Shown one piece after another: positions 1 to 7,145 of a stretch of 40,524 nucleotides of DNA; the stretch's first letter is position 1, and every line of letters begins with the position of its first letter. Origin of the DNA: Verrucomicrobiota bacterium (GTDB lineage: Bacteria; Verrucomicrobiota; Verrucomicrobiia; Opitutales; Opitutaceae); the NCBI GenBank assembly GCA_018239845.1, contig JAFEGO010000122.1, positions 1 through 40,524 of the forward strand, read 5' to 3'. The translations under genes and the position numbers were made by a program. The notes below the pieces were generated by a model, which was given only the letters and a program-made list of their open reading frames with translations, was not told the DNA's origin and did not search any database.

Positions 1-57
1 CTGCCTTATTTTGCCGCGTAACCCGTTGCCCCGCGCAGCGTCTTGGCTAGGAATATT

Positions 58-89
58 CCCGGCTGGATTTCCATCCAGTCGGGATTTTT
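58..89 (+). terminator. intrinsic terminator of the gene left of the window
   Basis: An 11-bp stem (58-68 with 73-83, one G-T pair) closes a TTCC tetraloop and is followed by ATTTTTA. It lies before the ExbB start at 138 and would end a plus-strand transcript entering from the left. No coding sequence is recognisable in bases 1-57. Confidence 0.75.
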
Positions 90-137
90 ATGAACTTTTG
101 CTCGGTCTATGCGTCTGACCGTGCACACTTTACCTCC

Positions 138-734
138 ATGTTCCTAGCCGTCACTGAAACCGAGGCCCTCAGCCTCACCACGATTCTCCATGGCGCCGGC
201 GTTCTTGCCTGGCCGTTGGGCGCGTGTTCGATCGTCATGGTTTTCATCATCTGCGAGCGCGCCTTTGCCCTGCGCCGCGGTGCGGTGATGCCGCAGGATC
301 TGGTGGAAGCGGTCCTGGCGGGAAAGCCGGTCACCGGCGGCAACCACACCGTGCTCGCCCGCATCGTGGACTACGCCGAGCAGCACAAGAACGACGAGGA
401 CGCCGTGAAGGCCTTCGCCCGCCTCGAGATCAACCGCATGGAGCGCGGCGTGCCGTACCTCGACATCATTTACGCCGTCGCCCCGCTCTTCGGCCTCTCC
501 GGCACGGTCTGGGGTCTCTTGAAGGTGTTCCAAAACATCTCCAGCGACACCGGTCTGCCTGATCCCGTGGCCTTCACCAAGGGCGTGTCCCTCGCGTTGT
601 CCGCGACGCTCCTCGGCCTTAGCATCGCCATCCCGGCCATGCTGGGCAGCGGCTACCTGCAGCGCCGCATCGAGACCTATGCCGCGCAGCTCGACGTGCT
701 GCTTGAGCGCATCCTGAAGCGCAACCAGGCATGA
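138..734 (+). CDS. MotA/TolQ/ExbB-family proton channel protein
   Basis: A 198-residue inner-membrane protein of the ExbB/TolQ family, which forms the proton-conducting pentamer that energises TonB- or Tol-type transport. Three hydrophobic segments are visible, at about residues 14-36, 108-130 and 150-172. The second holds the family pattern APLFGLSGTVWGLL and the third a small-residue-rich stretch of the SLALSATLLGLSIAIPA type. An upstream in-frame ATG at 90 would sit on the terminator tail and add residues without family resemblance, so 138 is preferred. The stop overlaps the next start as ATGA (731-734), so translational coupling to the ExbD protein is likely. No TonB gene lies next to it. 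Whether it serves TonB or Tol function cannot be told from sequence. Confidence 0.9.
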   Translation: MFLAVTETEALSLTTILHGAGVLAWPLGACSIVMVFIICERAFALRRGAVMPQDLVEAVLAGKPVTGGNHTVLARIVDYAEQHKNDEDAVKAFARLEINRMERGVPYLDIIYAVAPLFGLSGTVWGLLKVFQNISSDTGLPDPVAFTKGVSLALSATLLGLSIAIPAMLGSGYLQRRIETYAAQLDVLLERILKRNQA

Positions 735-1129
735 ACGGCCTCTACCAAAAGCGCCGTAAACGGCCCGAGATGAACCTCGTGCCGCTGATCGACGTGCTCG
801 TCATGTTGATCTTCTTCGCGTTCGTCACGATGCAGTTCAAGGCCGCCGCGACGCTCAACATCACGCTGCCCAAGGTCGAGACCGCGGGTAAAAACGAGTT
901 CAAAGGCACCGTCACCATCGCGATCGACAAGGACGGCACCATTTCCTTCAACGACAAGAAAATCGCCGACGATCAGCTCGGGCCGCTGCTTGTGCAGGTC
1001 CACGCCGTGGACAAGGACATCCCCGTGCTCATCAAGGCCGACGAGACCACGCAGCTGAAGAAACTGGCCTTCGTCATGGATTCGTGCCGGCGCACCGGCC
1101 TGAATAAATTCGCCCTCCAGAGCCGCTGA
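731..1129 (+). CDS. ExbD/TolR-family biopolymer transport protein
   Basis: A 132-residue protein with a short cytoplasmic N-terminus, one transmembrane helix at about residues 15-36 and a periplasmic domain. The helix carries the conserved acidic residue of the family (Asp21 in VPLIDVLVMLIFF), needed for proton-driven movement in ExbD/TolR. It overlaps the ExbB-like gene by 4 nt and must work with it. The periplasmic part (about 40-132) matches the usual ExbD fold length. A SDR gene follows after 15 nt on the same strand, which may be co-transcribed but has no obvious functional link. Confidence 0.9.
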   Translation: MNGLYQKRRKRPEMNLVPLIDVLVMLIFFAFVTMQFKAAATLNITLPKVETAGKNEFKGTVTIAIDKDGTISFNDKKIADDQLGPLLVQVHAVDKDIPVLIKADETTQLKKLAFVMDSCRRTGLNKFALQSR

Positions 1130-1144
1130 GTCAGGCTGGGGCGC

Positions 1145-1819
1145 ATGAAAATCGTCATCACCGGCGCCACCCGCGGTCTCGGGCGCGCCCTTGCCGAGGA
1201 GTATATCCGCCTGGGCCATACGGTCATCGGCTGCGGCCGCGGCGGCGAGGCGATCTTCGACCTGCGCATGGCCTACAGTGCGCCGCATGATTTCTCCGTC
1301 GTCGATGTCGCGCTCGACAACAAGGTCGCGATCTGGGCCGCCAAGATCCTCGAGAGCGACAGCCCGCCCGACATCCTGATCAACAACGCCGCGCTGATGA
1401 ACCGTCTCGCCCCCGTGTGGGAACAGGACGACCGCGAGTTCACCAAGATGACGGACGTGAACATCCGTGGCGTGGCCAACGTCATCAGGCACTTCGTACC
1501 CGCGATGGTCGCGAAGCAGAAAGGCGTGATCGTGAATCTCAGCTCCGGCTGGGGCCGCAGCGTCTCAGCCGACGTCGGCCCGTACTGCATGACCAAGTGG
1601 GCCATCGAGGGCCTCACCAAGGCGCTCGCCGAGGAATTGCCCAAGGGCATGGCCGCGGTGCCGCTGAATCCCGGCGTGATCGACACCGACATGCTGCGTC
1701 AGTCGTGGGGCGAGGGCGCCGCGGGCCACATCAAGGCCGAAGCGTGGGCGAAAATCGCCGCGCCGTTCATCCTCAAGCTCGGCCCGAAGCACAACGGGCA
1801 GTCGCTGACCGTCAGCTAA
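1145..1819 (+). CDS. short-chain dehydrogenase/reductase (SDR)
   Basis: A 224-residue classical SDR, probably an NAD(P)-dependent alcohol/ketone oxidoreductase of unknown substrate. The cofactor motif TGATRGLG is at residues 6-13, the structural NNAA at 80-83, the catalytic Ser at 133/134 (NLSS) and the YxxxK pair at Tyr147 and Lys151. The length is slightly short for the family (about 250) and the C-terminal substrate loop is small. It starts 15 nt after exbD and converges with the AraC gene, the two ends overlapping by 4 nt (1816-1819). The substrate cannot be inferred from context. Confidence 0.88.
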   Translation: MKIVITGATRGLGRALAEEYIRLGHTVIGCGRGGEAIFDLRMAYSAPHDFSVVDVALDNKVAIWAAKILESDSPPDILINNAALMNRLAPVWEQDDREFTKMTDVNIRGVANVIRHFVPAMVAKQKGVIVNLSSGWGRSVSADVGPYCMTKWAIEGLTKALAEELPKGMAAVPLNPGVIDTDMLRQSWGEGAAGHIKAEAWAKIAAPFILKLGPKHNGQSLTVS

Positions 1820-2604
1820 CGCCGCGCGCCCGGGCTGTGGCCGAACTTGCCGCGGTACGCGCGGCAGAAGGTGTTGCTGCTGGCGAAGCCGCTCGCGAGG
1901 GCGATGTCCTGCACGCTCAGCTCCGTGGCCGCCAGCATGGCGCGCGCATGCTCGAAGCGCAGCCGCCGCAGCATCGCTCCCGGTGATTCATCGTAGCGCG
2001 CGCTGAACTCGCGGATGAAGTGCTCGCGGCTCACGCCGCACTTCTGCGCCACGCCCTTGAGGTTCACCGGCGAGCGGAAGTGATTTCGGACATAGTGGTA
2101 GCCGAACTCGATCGGATCGCTCATGCGCGTGCCCTGCACTTGCTCGCGGTAGAGCGCGATCAACAGCTGGTACACAAGCTGCGATTCGTGCAGCCGGTCG
2201 CGAAACTGCCGGCGCTGGTAGCGTCCCAAGATTTCGTCGAACAAAGCTCCGGCTTCCGACTCGTCGGGGATGCGCACCACCGAACCGAAGTCCGCGCGCA
2301 ACCGCGCAAACAGCTCCTGTGCGCCCCGCCCGGAGAACGCCACAAAGCTCAGCCGGTACGGCTCCGTCGCCTCGGGCGGGTAGCCGTAGCCCGTCGGCTC
2401 CTCGTGGGTGAAGAGCATCGCGTGCCCCGGCGTCACGAGCTGCCGTCCGCCCACATCGGTGAAATACGCCGCGCCGCCCAGCGTGCGCTGGATCACCATG
2501 GCGCTCTGCGCCTCGCGGTGCGCATTGTCGAAGCGGTAGTCGGGACTCGTCTGCACCTCCTCGGCCGCCACGTGCAGAATGATGAAAGGGTCGGGAACGG
2601 GCAT
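1816..2604 (-). CDS. AraC-family transcriptional regulator
   Basis: A 262-residue regulator. The N-terminal half (about 1-150) looks like a cupin-type ligand-binding domain and the C-terminal 100 residues carry the two helix-turn-helix units of the AraC family, at about 183-202 (LKGVAQKCGVSREHFIREF) and 231-252 (VQDIALASGFASSNTFCRAY). It is divergent from a GH4 glycosidase gene 111 bp away. AraC regulators beside GH4 genes, such as MelR beside melA in E. coli, activate the glycosidase gene in response to the sugar, so the same role is inferred here. A 10-bp word lies upstream of both genes (see 2613 and 2701). Confidence 0.88.
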   Translation of the reverse strand: MPVPDPFIILHVAAEEVQTSPDYRFDNAHREAQSAMVIQRTLGGAAYFTDVGGRQLVTPGHAMLFTHEEPTGYGYPPEATEPYRLSFVAFSGRGAQELFARLRADFGSVVRIPDESEAGALFDEILGRYQRRQFRDRLHESQLVYQLLIALYREQVQGTRMSDPIEFGYHYVRNHFRSPVNLKGVAQKCGVSREHFIREFSARYDESPGAMLRRLRFEHARAMLAATELSVQDIALASGFASSNTFCRAYRGKFGHSPGARR

Positions 2605-2612
2605 AGCGCATG

Positions 2613-2710
2613 ATCACATTATGCACATCGGAATCAATCTTTTGCTATCTGGTTCCGACCGCGACCATGCTTTGGCTCGGCGGGTTACTTAACCCCACCT
2701 ATCACATTAT
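2613..2710. promoter_or_regulatory. divergent control region with a repeated 10-bp word
   Basis: The word ATCACATTAT occurs at 2613-2622 and, in the same orientation, at 2701-2710. One copy is 8 bp upstream of the regulator start and the other 5 bp upstream of the GH4 start. The first copy is also flanked by GCAT (2608-2611) and ATGC (2621-2624). These are candidate operator sites for the AraC-type protein. The promoters themselves are not clear from sequence. Confidence 0.35.
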
Positions 2711-2715
2711 TCCCT

Positions 2716-4191
2716 ATGTGCGCTAAAAAGCCCATCTCCCACGGAACTGCCTCGCATACGCAGAACGCCGCCGCCCGCGGCCTGCCCGGTGACATCGGTC
2801 GCCCCATCAAGATCCTCATGATGGGTGCCGGCAGCGCCTTCACCCCGCGCCTGATGAACGACATCCTGCGCATCCCGGGCAACCAGGGCGGCACGATCGC
2901 CCTCGTCGACATCGACCGCGAGCGCCTCACCACGATGCAAGCGCTGATCAAGAAGCTCTGCGCGCAGCTCGGCAAAACCAACTGGGAAGTCATCGGCTCC
3001 ACCGACCGCCGCAAGGTCATGGCCGGCTCCCACTACATCGTGAACTGCATCGAGGTGAGCGGCACGGCCTGCGTGCGCTTCGACAACGACATCCCCGCCA
3101 AGTACGGCATCGACCAGTGCATCGGCGACACCATCGGGCCCGGCGGCCTCTTCAAGTCCTTGCGCACGATCCCCGTTTTCCTCCAGGTCCTGAAGGATGC
3201 CGAGGAGCTCTGCCCCGACGCGATCGTCCTCAACTACACCAACCCGATGGCGATGATGTGCCTCGCCGCGGGCCGCACCTCGTCGATGCAGCTCGTCGGC
3301 CTCTGCCACTCCGTGCAGGGCACGAGCCACCTGATGGCCGAGCGCGCGGGCATCCCGTACGCCGAGATGGATTGGGAGTGCGCGGGCATCAACCACCTCG
3401 CGTGGTTCACCAAGCTCGAGCACAAGGGCAAGGACCTCTACCCGCTGCTCAAGAAAAAGGCCGCCGATGACCTCGCCCGCGCCTTCAAGGACGGCCGCCC
3501 GAAGAAGCCCAAGAAGCTCAACCACCACGAGTGGGAGTCGCCCATTTACCACAAGGACATCGTCCGCAAGGACATGATGCTCCACTTCGGCGCCTTCATC
3601 ACCGAGTCGAGCGGCCACCTCTCCGAGTACCTGCCGTACTACCGCAAGCGGAAGGACCTCATCCAGCAGTACAGCCGCGAAGGCTACGACGGCGGCTCCA
3701 GCTTCTACGCCGACAACTGGCCGACCTGGCGCAAGGGCGCCGACCAGCAGCGCGCCGAGATGCTCGCGGGCAAGACCCCGATGGACTGGGAGCGCAGCTG
3801 GGAGTACGCGAGCTGGATCATCGAGGCCCGCGAGAAGGACACCCCGTACCGCATCCACGGCAATGTCATGAACAACATCGGCGGCGCGGGTCAGCTCATC
3901 ACCAACCTCCCGGCCGACGGCTGCGTCGAGGTCGCGTGCATGATCGACCGCAACGGCATCAACCCGACCCGCTACGGCGCGCTCCCCGCGCAGATGGCCG
4001 GCCTGTGCGACTCCAACATGCGCATGTTTGACCTCGGCGCGCAGGCCGCGATCGAGCGCAGCGTGGAGAAGGCCATCTACGCCCTCATGCTCGATCCGCT
4101 GACCGCCGCGGTCTGCTCTCCTGCGGAGATCAAGAAGATGACCCTCGAGATGTTCGCCGCCGAGAAGGCCTTCCTGCCCGGCTACAAGTGA
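2716..4191 (+). CDS. GH4 glycosidase (alpha-galactosidase/alpha-glucosidase type)
   Basis: A 491-residue cytoplasmic NAD- and metal-dependent glycosidase of family GH4, which cleaves glycosides by an oxidation-elimination mechanism. The dinucleotide-binding motif GAGSAFTPRL begins at residue 37, NYTNP is at 173-177, and the metal ligands are Cys197 (GLCHS) and His227 (GINHLAWF). The length is longer than MelA (about 450), largely from a 30-residue N-terminal extension before the Rossmann fold. An internal ATG at residue 35/36 would cut into the fold, so 2716 is kept. The divergent AraC-type regulator suggests induction by an alpha-galactoside or alpha-glucoside. GH4 members also include alpha-glucuronidases, so the substrate is uncertain. 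Confidence 0.9.
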   Translation: MCAKKPISHGTASHTQNAAARGLPGDIGRPIKILMMGAGSAFTPRLMNDILRIPGNQGGTIALVDIDRERLTTMQALIKKLCAQLGKTNWEVIGSTDRRKVMAGSHYIVNCIEVSGTACVRFDNDIPAKYGIDQCIGDTIGPGGLFKSLRTIPVFLQVLKDAEELCPDAIVLNYTNPMAMMCLAAGRTSSMQLVGLCHSVQGTSHLMAERAGIPYAEMDWECAGINHLAWFTKLEHKGKDLYPLLKKKAADDLARAFKDGRPKKPKKLNHHEWESPIYHKDIVRKDMMLHFGAFITESSGHLSEYLPYYRKRKDLIQQYSREGYDGGSSFYADNWPTWRKGADQQRAEMLAGKTPMDWERSWEYASWIIEAREKDTPYRIHGNVMNNIGGAGQLITNLPADGCVEVACMIDRNGINPTRYGALPAQMAGLCDSNMRMFDLGAQAAIERSVEKAIYALMLDPLTAAVCSPAEIKKMTLEMFAAEKAFLPGYK

Positions 4192-4200
4192 GGTCTCATC

Positions 4201-4283
4201 GTAGCGGCAGGCCTCAGCGCCTGCCGTGACCGACCCGGGGGAGGGGAGGCAAGGCAACGGCAGGCAGGGACGCCTGCCGCTAC
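4201..4283. repeat. GTAG-headed inverted palindrome pair (REP/REPIN-like)
   Basis: The two ends are perfect inverted 12-mers (GTAGCGGCAGGC at 4201-4212; GCCTGCCGCTAC at 4272-4283). Each half is itself a hairpin (GGCAGGC with GCCTGCC), so the element is two head-out stem-loops. The GTAG head followed by a hairpin is the signature of REP sequences handled by RAYT transposases. It lies 10 bp after the GH4 stop codon and could also protect or terminate that transcript. Confidence 0.75.
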
Positions 4284-4341
4284 GCCAACCCCGACCAAGT
4301 CAGTCAGCCCGGCCTGATCACCCGATCCGGCCGTTCTTTTT

Positions 4342-4415
4342 TTACACCAAGGTCGCAGAGGCCGCAAAGTGCCGCGCGCCGGTCTTACTTCGCGATCTTT
4401 GCGCGCTTGGTGTAA
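4342..4415. repeat. inverted repeat of the ACACCAAG type
   Basis: TTACACCAAG at 4342-4351 is matched by CTTGGTGTAA at 4406-4415, and inner GCAAAG/CTTTGC segments also pair. The purine-rich arm (AGGTCGCAGAGGCCGCAAAG) has a quasi-repetitive form. The element sits just downstream of the minus-strand GlsB-like gene and may act as its transcript end. Confidence 0.5.
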
Positions 4416-4427
4416 GACTATCCGTCC

Positions 4428-4592
4428 TTATTTTTTGATGTAGCGCAGCAGCCACGCGAAGACGAGGGCGCCGATCACGCCGACGATGATGTTGCCGGCG
4501 AGGCCGAAGCCGCGGCCCTTGGCAATCAGGCCCGAGAGCCAGCCGGCGAGCGCGCCGATCAGGAGGAAGGTGAGGAAGCCTTGGATCGTCAT
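4428..4592 (-). CDS. GlsB/YeaQ/YmgE-family small membrane protein, shortened
   Basis: A 54-residue membrane protein with two hydrophobic segments (about 6-24 and 31-50), a glycine-rich GRGFGLAGNIIVGVIGA core typical of the transglycosylase-associated/GlsB family, and a YIKK tail. Family members are usually near 80-85 residues with three membrane helices. Here the C-terminus follows the second helix directly, as if the segment between two similar IGA-containing helices had been lost. A longer in-frame reading to 4697 only reads through the 3' end of the neighbouring gene, so ATG at 4592 is chosen. The role in stress response is family knowledge and unproven. Confidence 0.75.
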   Translation of the reverse strand: MTIQGFLTFLLIGALAGWLSGLIAKGRGFGLAGNIIVGVIGALVFAWLLRYIKK

Positions 4593-4653
4593 ACGCCGAG
4601 CCTGCGGGACCAGCCCGCGGGGGCCAGTGAATTTCCCCGGCCCGCGCGTGGCC

Positions 4654-5376
4654 TCACCTGCGCCCGGCCGGCGCGGTGCCCTTGGCGGACTTGTCATCCG
4701 CGGGGGTGTTGAAACCGATCTTGCCCGCGAAATCGATCAGGCGCTGGCGGAGGATTTCATCCTCCTCGGCCGTGGTCTTGTGGTATTTGGACCCTTCGGT
4801 GACGCGCTCGGCGAGCTCGCTGCTGAGGACGTAGATGTGGCCGAGGTAGACGAAGACCAGGTTGCCGCGCTTCGCTATCGGGGCCTTGGCGGCGTTGGGC
4901 AGGACGGCGGCCTTGTCCGCAAACATCGAGCCGCCGGGCAGGAGGGTGTAGATGAGCAGCGCGCCATCCATCAGGTCCGGGGCGTAGCGGGCACTCTCGA
5001 CGCTGGTGCCGGGAAACATCTGCTGGAAGTCGGGCAGGACGTAATTGCTAAAAAAGTACACGCAGTAGTCCTTGGTCCCGCGGGTCGCCAGTTCCCAGCG
5101 CTGGGTCGCATCCTGCGGGAAGCAGGCGACGCTGAGGTGCACGTTGAAGTCGTCGATGAAGGTCACGACGTCGTCCGTGTCGCTGACCTGGCCCCCGAGC
5201 TTGGGCGAGACCGGGATCTCGATCCGGTAGATCATCCCCGGGGAAACGTAGTAGTTCCCGTCGATGCGCCCGTGCAGGACCGGGCCGGAATTGGCGGCGG
5301 GGGCGACCGGCTGGGCCAGCGCCGTCGCAGCCGCCAGCAGGAAGAGAACAGCGGGGAGCCGTCTGATCGTGATCAT
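4654..5376 (-). CDS. secreted hypothetical protein
   Basis: A 240-residue protein of unknown function. It begins with a clear Sec signal peptide (two Arg, a Leu/Ala-rich core, ATALA before the likely cleavage site near residue 21). No catalytic motif or known domain is recognised. Two Cys are present in the mature part (ACFPQD and DYCVYFF), which could form a disulfide. The region SELAERVTEGSKYHKTTAEEDEIL near the C-terminus is charged and probably helical. A TTG start at 5406 overlapping the ksgA stop is possible and would allow coupling, but ATG at 5376 gives the better signal peptide. It lies at the distal part of the trpC-ksgA run. Confidence 0.7.
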   Translation of the reverse strand: MITIRRLPAVLFLLAAATALAQPVAPAANSGPVLHGRIDGNYYVSPGMIYRIEIPVSPKLGGQVSDTDDVVTFIDDFNVHLSVACFPQDATQRWELATRGTKDYCVYFFSNYVLPDFQQMFPGTSVESARYAPDLMDGALLIYTLLPGGSMFADKAAVLPNAAKAPIAKRGNLVFVYLGHIYVLSSELAERVTEGSKYHKTTAEEDEILRQRLIDFAGKIGFNTPADDKSAKGTAPAGRR

Positions 5377-5402
5377 GGCGAGGAACGTTGGGAGGATGGC
5401 TT

Positions 5403-6251
5403 TCAAGTGGTTATGCTATCACTAGGTACCACGAGTTTTTGCCAAAGTTCCCCCGGAATTTCCTCGGGCCGGGCCTGACCCGACAGGCCGGCCTGGGCAA
5501 GGACGGCGAGCCACGCCGCGCCGCCGTCGGGCAGCCGCGAGCGGAGCAGCCCGCCGATCTGCTTCCGCCGCTGCTGAAAACACCCGCGGATGAGGGCCTT
5601 GGCCGCCGGACTGAAGACAAACGGGGCCGGCCGCACCACCAGGTGGAGCAGGTAGGACTCGACGTCGGGCTTGGGGAAAAAGCAGCTGCCATCGACCCGG
5701 TGCCCGGGGGCCACGGCGTAAGCGGACTGGAGAAAGACGGAGATGGCGCCATAGGCCTTGGAGCCGGGCTGGGCGACGTAGCGCTGCGCGGCCTCCTGCT
5801 GGAGCATGAGCACCATGCGTGCCGGGAGCGGCCCCGCCAACACCTCGTCCAGCCACGGCGTGGCGATGGCGTAGGGGAGGTTGGCCACGATCTTAAACCC
5901 TTTTGCGGCCCGGTCGGCGGGCAGGGCCGCCAGCGGGTGCTCCACGGCGTCACCCTCAAGCAGGTGAAACGTTTCGGGAAAACGCGGCACGAGCGTCGCG
6001 CCCAGGTGTTCGTGCAGCGTCCGGTCCTTCTCCACCGCCCAAACCTCCGCGCCCGTCTCCAGCAAGGCCGAGGTGAGCGTGCCGAGCCCGGGGCCGACCT
6101 CGACCACCGTGTCGCCGGCGGTCACCTCAGCGAGTTCGAGGGACTTCCGCACGATGTTGCCATCGATGAGGAAATTTTGCCCGAGAAACCGCTTGGGTTG
6201 ATGCCCGAGCTGGGCGAGCAGGTCGCGCGTGGCCGAGGGGGAAAGGGGCAT
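5403..6251 (-). CDS. rsmA: 16S rRNA (adenine-1518/1519 N6) dimethyltransferase
   Basis: A 282-residue protein of the KsgA/RsmA family, which dimethylates two adjacent adenines in the 3' terminal hairpin of 16S rRNA late in small-subunit assembly. The family start GQNFLID is at residues 24-30, the AdoMet motif VEVGPGLGTLTSALL at about 50-64 and the catalytic NLPY at 124-127. The C-terminal RNA-binding helical domain is present (about 190-282). It lies 5 bp downstream of trpC on the same strand and is probably co-transcribed with it. Confidence 0.95.
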   Translation of the reverse strand: MPLSPSATRDLLAQLGHQPKRFLGQNFLIDGNIVRKSLELAEVTAGDTVVEVGPGLGTLTSALLETGAEVWAVEKDRTLHEHLGATLVPRFPETFHLLEGDAVEHPLAALPADRAAKGFKIVANLPYAIATPWLDEVLAGPLPARMVLMLQQEAAQRYVAQPGSKAYGAISVFLQSAYAVAPGHRVDGSCFFPKPDVESYLLHLVVRPAPFVFSPAAKALIRGCFQQRRKQIGGLLRSRLPDGGAAWLAVLAQAGLSGQARPEEIPGELWQKLVVPSDSITT

Positions 6252-6256
6252 GGCGG

Positions 6257-7057
6257 TCAGGCGGCGTGAAACGCGGCGACGAGCGCAGCGGGATCTTCCG
6301 CCTTCATCAGCGCCTCGCCGACCAGCACGGCGTGGGCTCCGGCCGCCCGCACGCGCGCGGCGTCGGCCGCGGTGTGGATGCCGCTCTCGCTGACGGCGGT
6401 GACGTTTTTCGGGAAAAGCGGAATCAGTCGCTCGCTGAGGGCGAGGTCGGTCTTGAAGATGGCGAGGTCGCGGTTGTTGACGCCGATGATCTTCGCCCCG
6501 TGGGCGAGGGCCCGGGAAATCTCCGCCTCGTTGTGAATCTCAAACAGCGCGTCGAGCCCCGCCGCCGCCGCCGCTTCGGCGAGCGCACGCATCTCGTCGT
6601 CGGTCAGCGCGCGCACGATGATGAGGATCGCGGAGGCACCCGCCTCGCGGGCCTGCAGCACCTGAATCGGGTGGATGAAGAAATCCTTGCGGATGCACGG
6701 GCGGGCCGGGGCGTGGGCCCGGAAATGCGCGGTCACACCCGACAAATCGTCGAGGGTGCCGCCGAAAAACTTCTCGTCGGTCAACACCGAGAGGGCGTCC
6801 GCCCCGGCGGCCTGGTAGCGTTTGGCCTGCTCGACGGAGGAGGCCCCGGCGCGGATATCGCCCGCGGACGGCGAGCGGCGCTTGATCTCCGAGATGACCG
6901 CGAGCGCGCCATCCGTGCGGCGCAGGGCGGCGGCAAACGACGGCGGGCGGGGCAGGGCCGCGTTGAGGGTGGCCAGCTCGGGCAGGGACACGGCGCGGAG
7001 CAGCGGCGCGATTTCGCGGCGCTTCCAGGCCATGATCTCAGTGAGTTTGTCGGACAT
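6257..7057 (-). CDS. trpC: indole-3-glycerol phosphate synthase
   Basis: A 266-residue monofunctional TrpC, which closes the indole ring of indole-3-glycerol phosphate in tryptophan synthesis. A TIM barrel with the family motifs is seen: SEIKRRSPSAG (Glu57, Lys59), the catalytic CIRKDFF (Lys124), LIIVRAL, GVNNRDL and SESGI. No other trp gene is nearby, so the gene stands apart from a trp operon, in front of ksgA. No aromatic-rich leader peptide is visible upstream, where an inverted repeat separates it from divergent mazG. Confidence 0.95.
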   Translation of the reverse strand: MSDKLTEIMAWKRREIAPLLRAVSLPELATLNAALPRPPSFAAALRRTDGALAVISEIKRRSPSAGDIRAGASSVEQAKRYQAAGADALSVLTDEKFFGGTLDDLSGVTAHFRAHAPARPCIRKDFFIHPIQVLQAREAGASAILIIVRALTDDEMRALAEAAAAAGLDALFEIHNEAEISRALAHGAKIIGVNNRDLAIFKTDLALSERLIPLFPKNVTAVSESGIHTAADAARVRAAGAHAVLVGEALMKAEDPAALVAAFHAA

Positions 7058-7065
7058 GCGTCAGT

Positions 7066-7132
7066 CCACGGAACACGGAGAAGCCGCGGAATTCAAAGCT
7101 AACTTTTTCCGTGTATTCCGGCAATTCCGCGG
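7066..7132. repeat. inverted repeat between trpC and mazG
   Basis: CCGCGGAATT at 7084-7093 pairs with AATTCCGCGG at 7123-7132, and ACACGGA at 7073-7079 matches TCCGTGT at 7108-7114. The arms are built of CACGGAA/TTCCGTG units. It occupies most of the 88 bp between the divergent genes, so promoters must lie in or across it. Confidence 0.5.
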
Positions 7133-7145
7133 GCAACGTCCGGGC

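Noticed and set aside
7058..7145. Attenuator leader peptide for trpC
   Set aside because: No short frame with Trp codons and no terminator hairpin with a T run is seen. The region is explained by a palindromic repeat.
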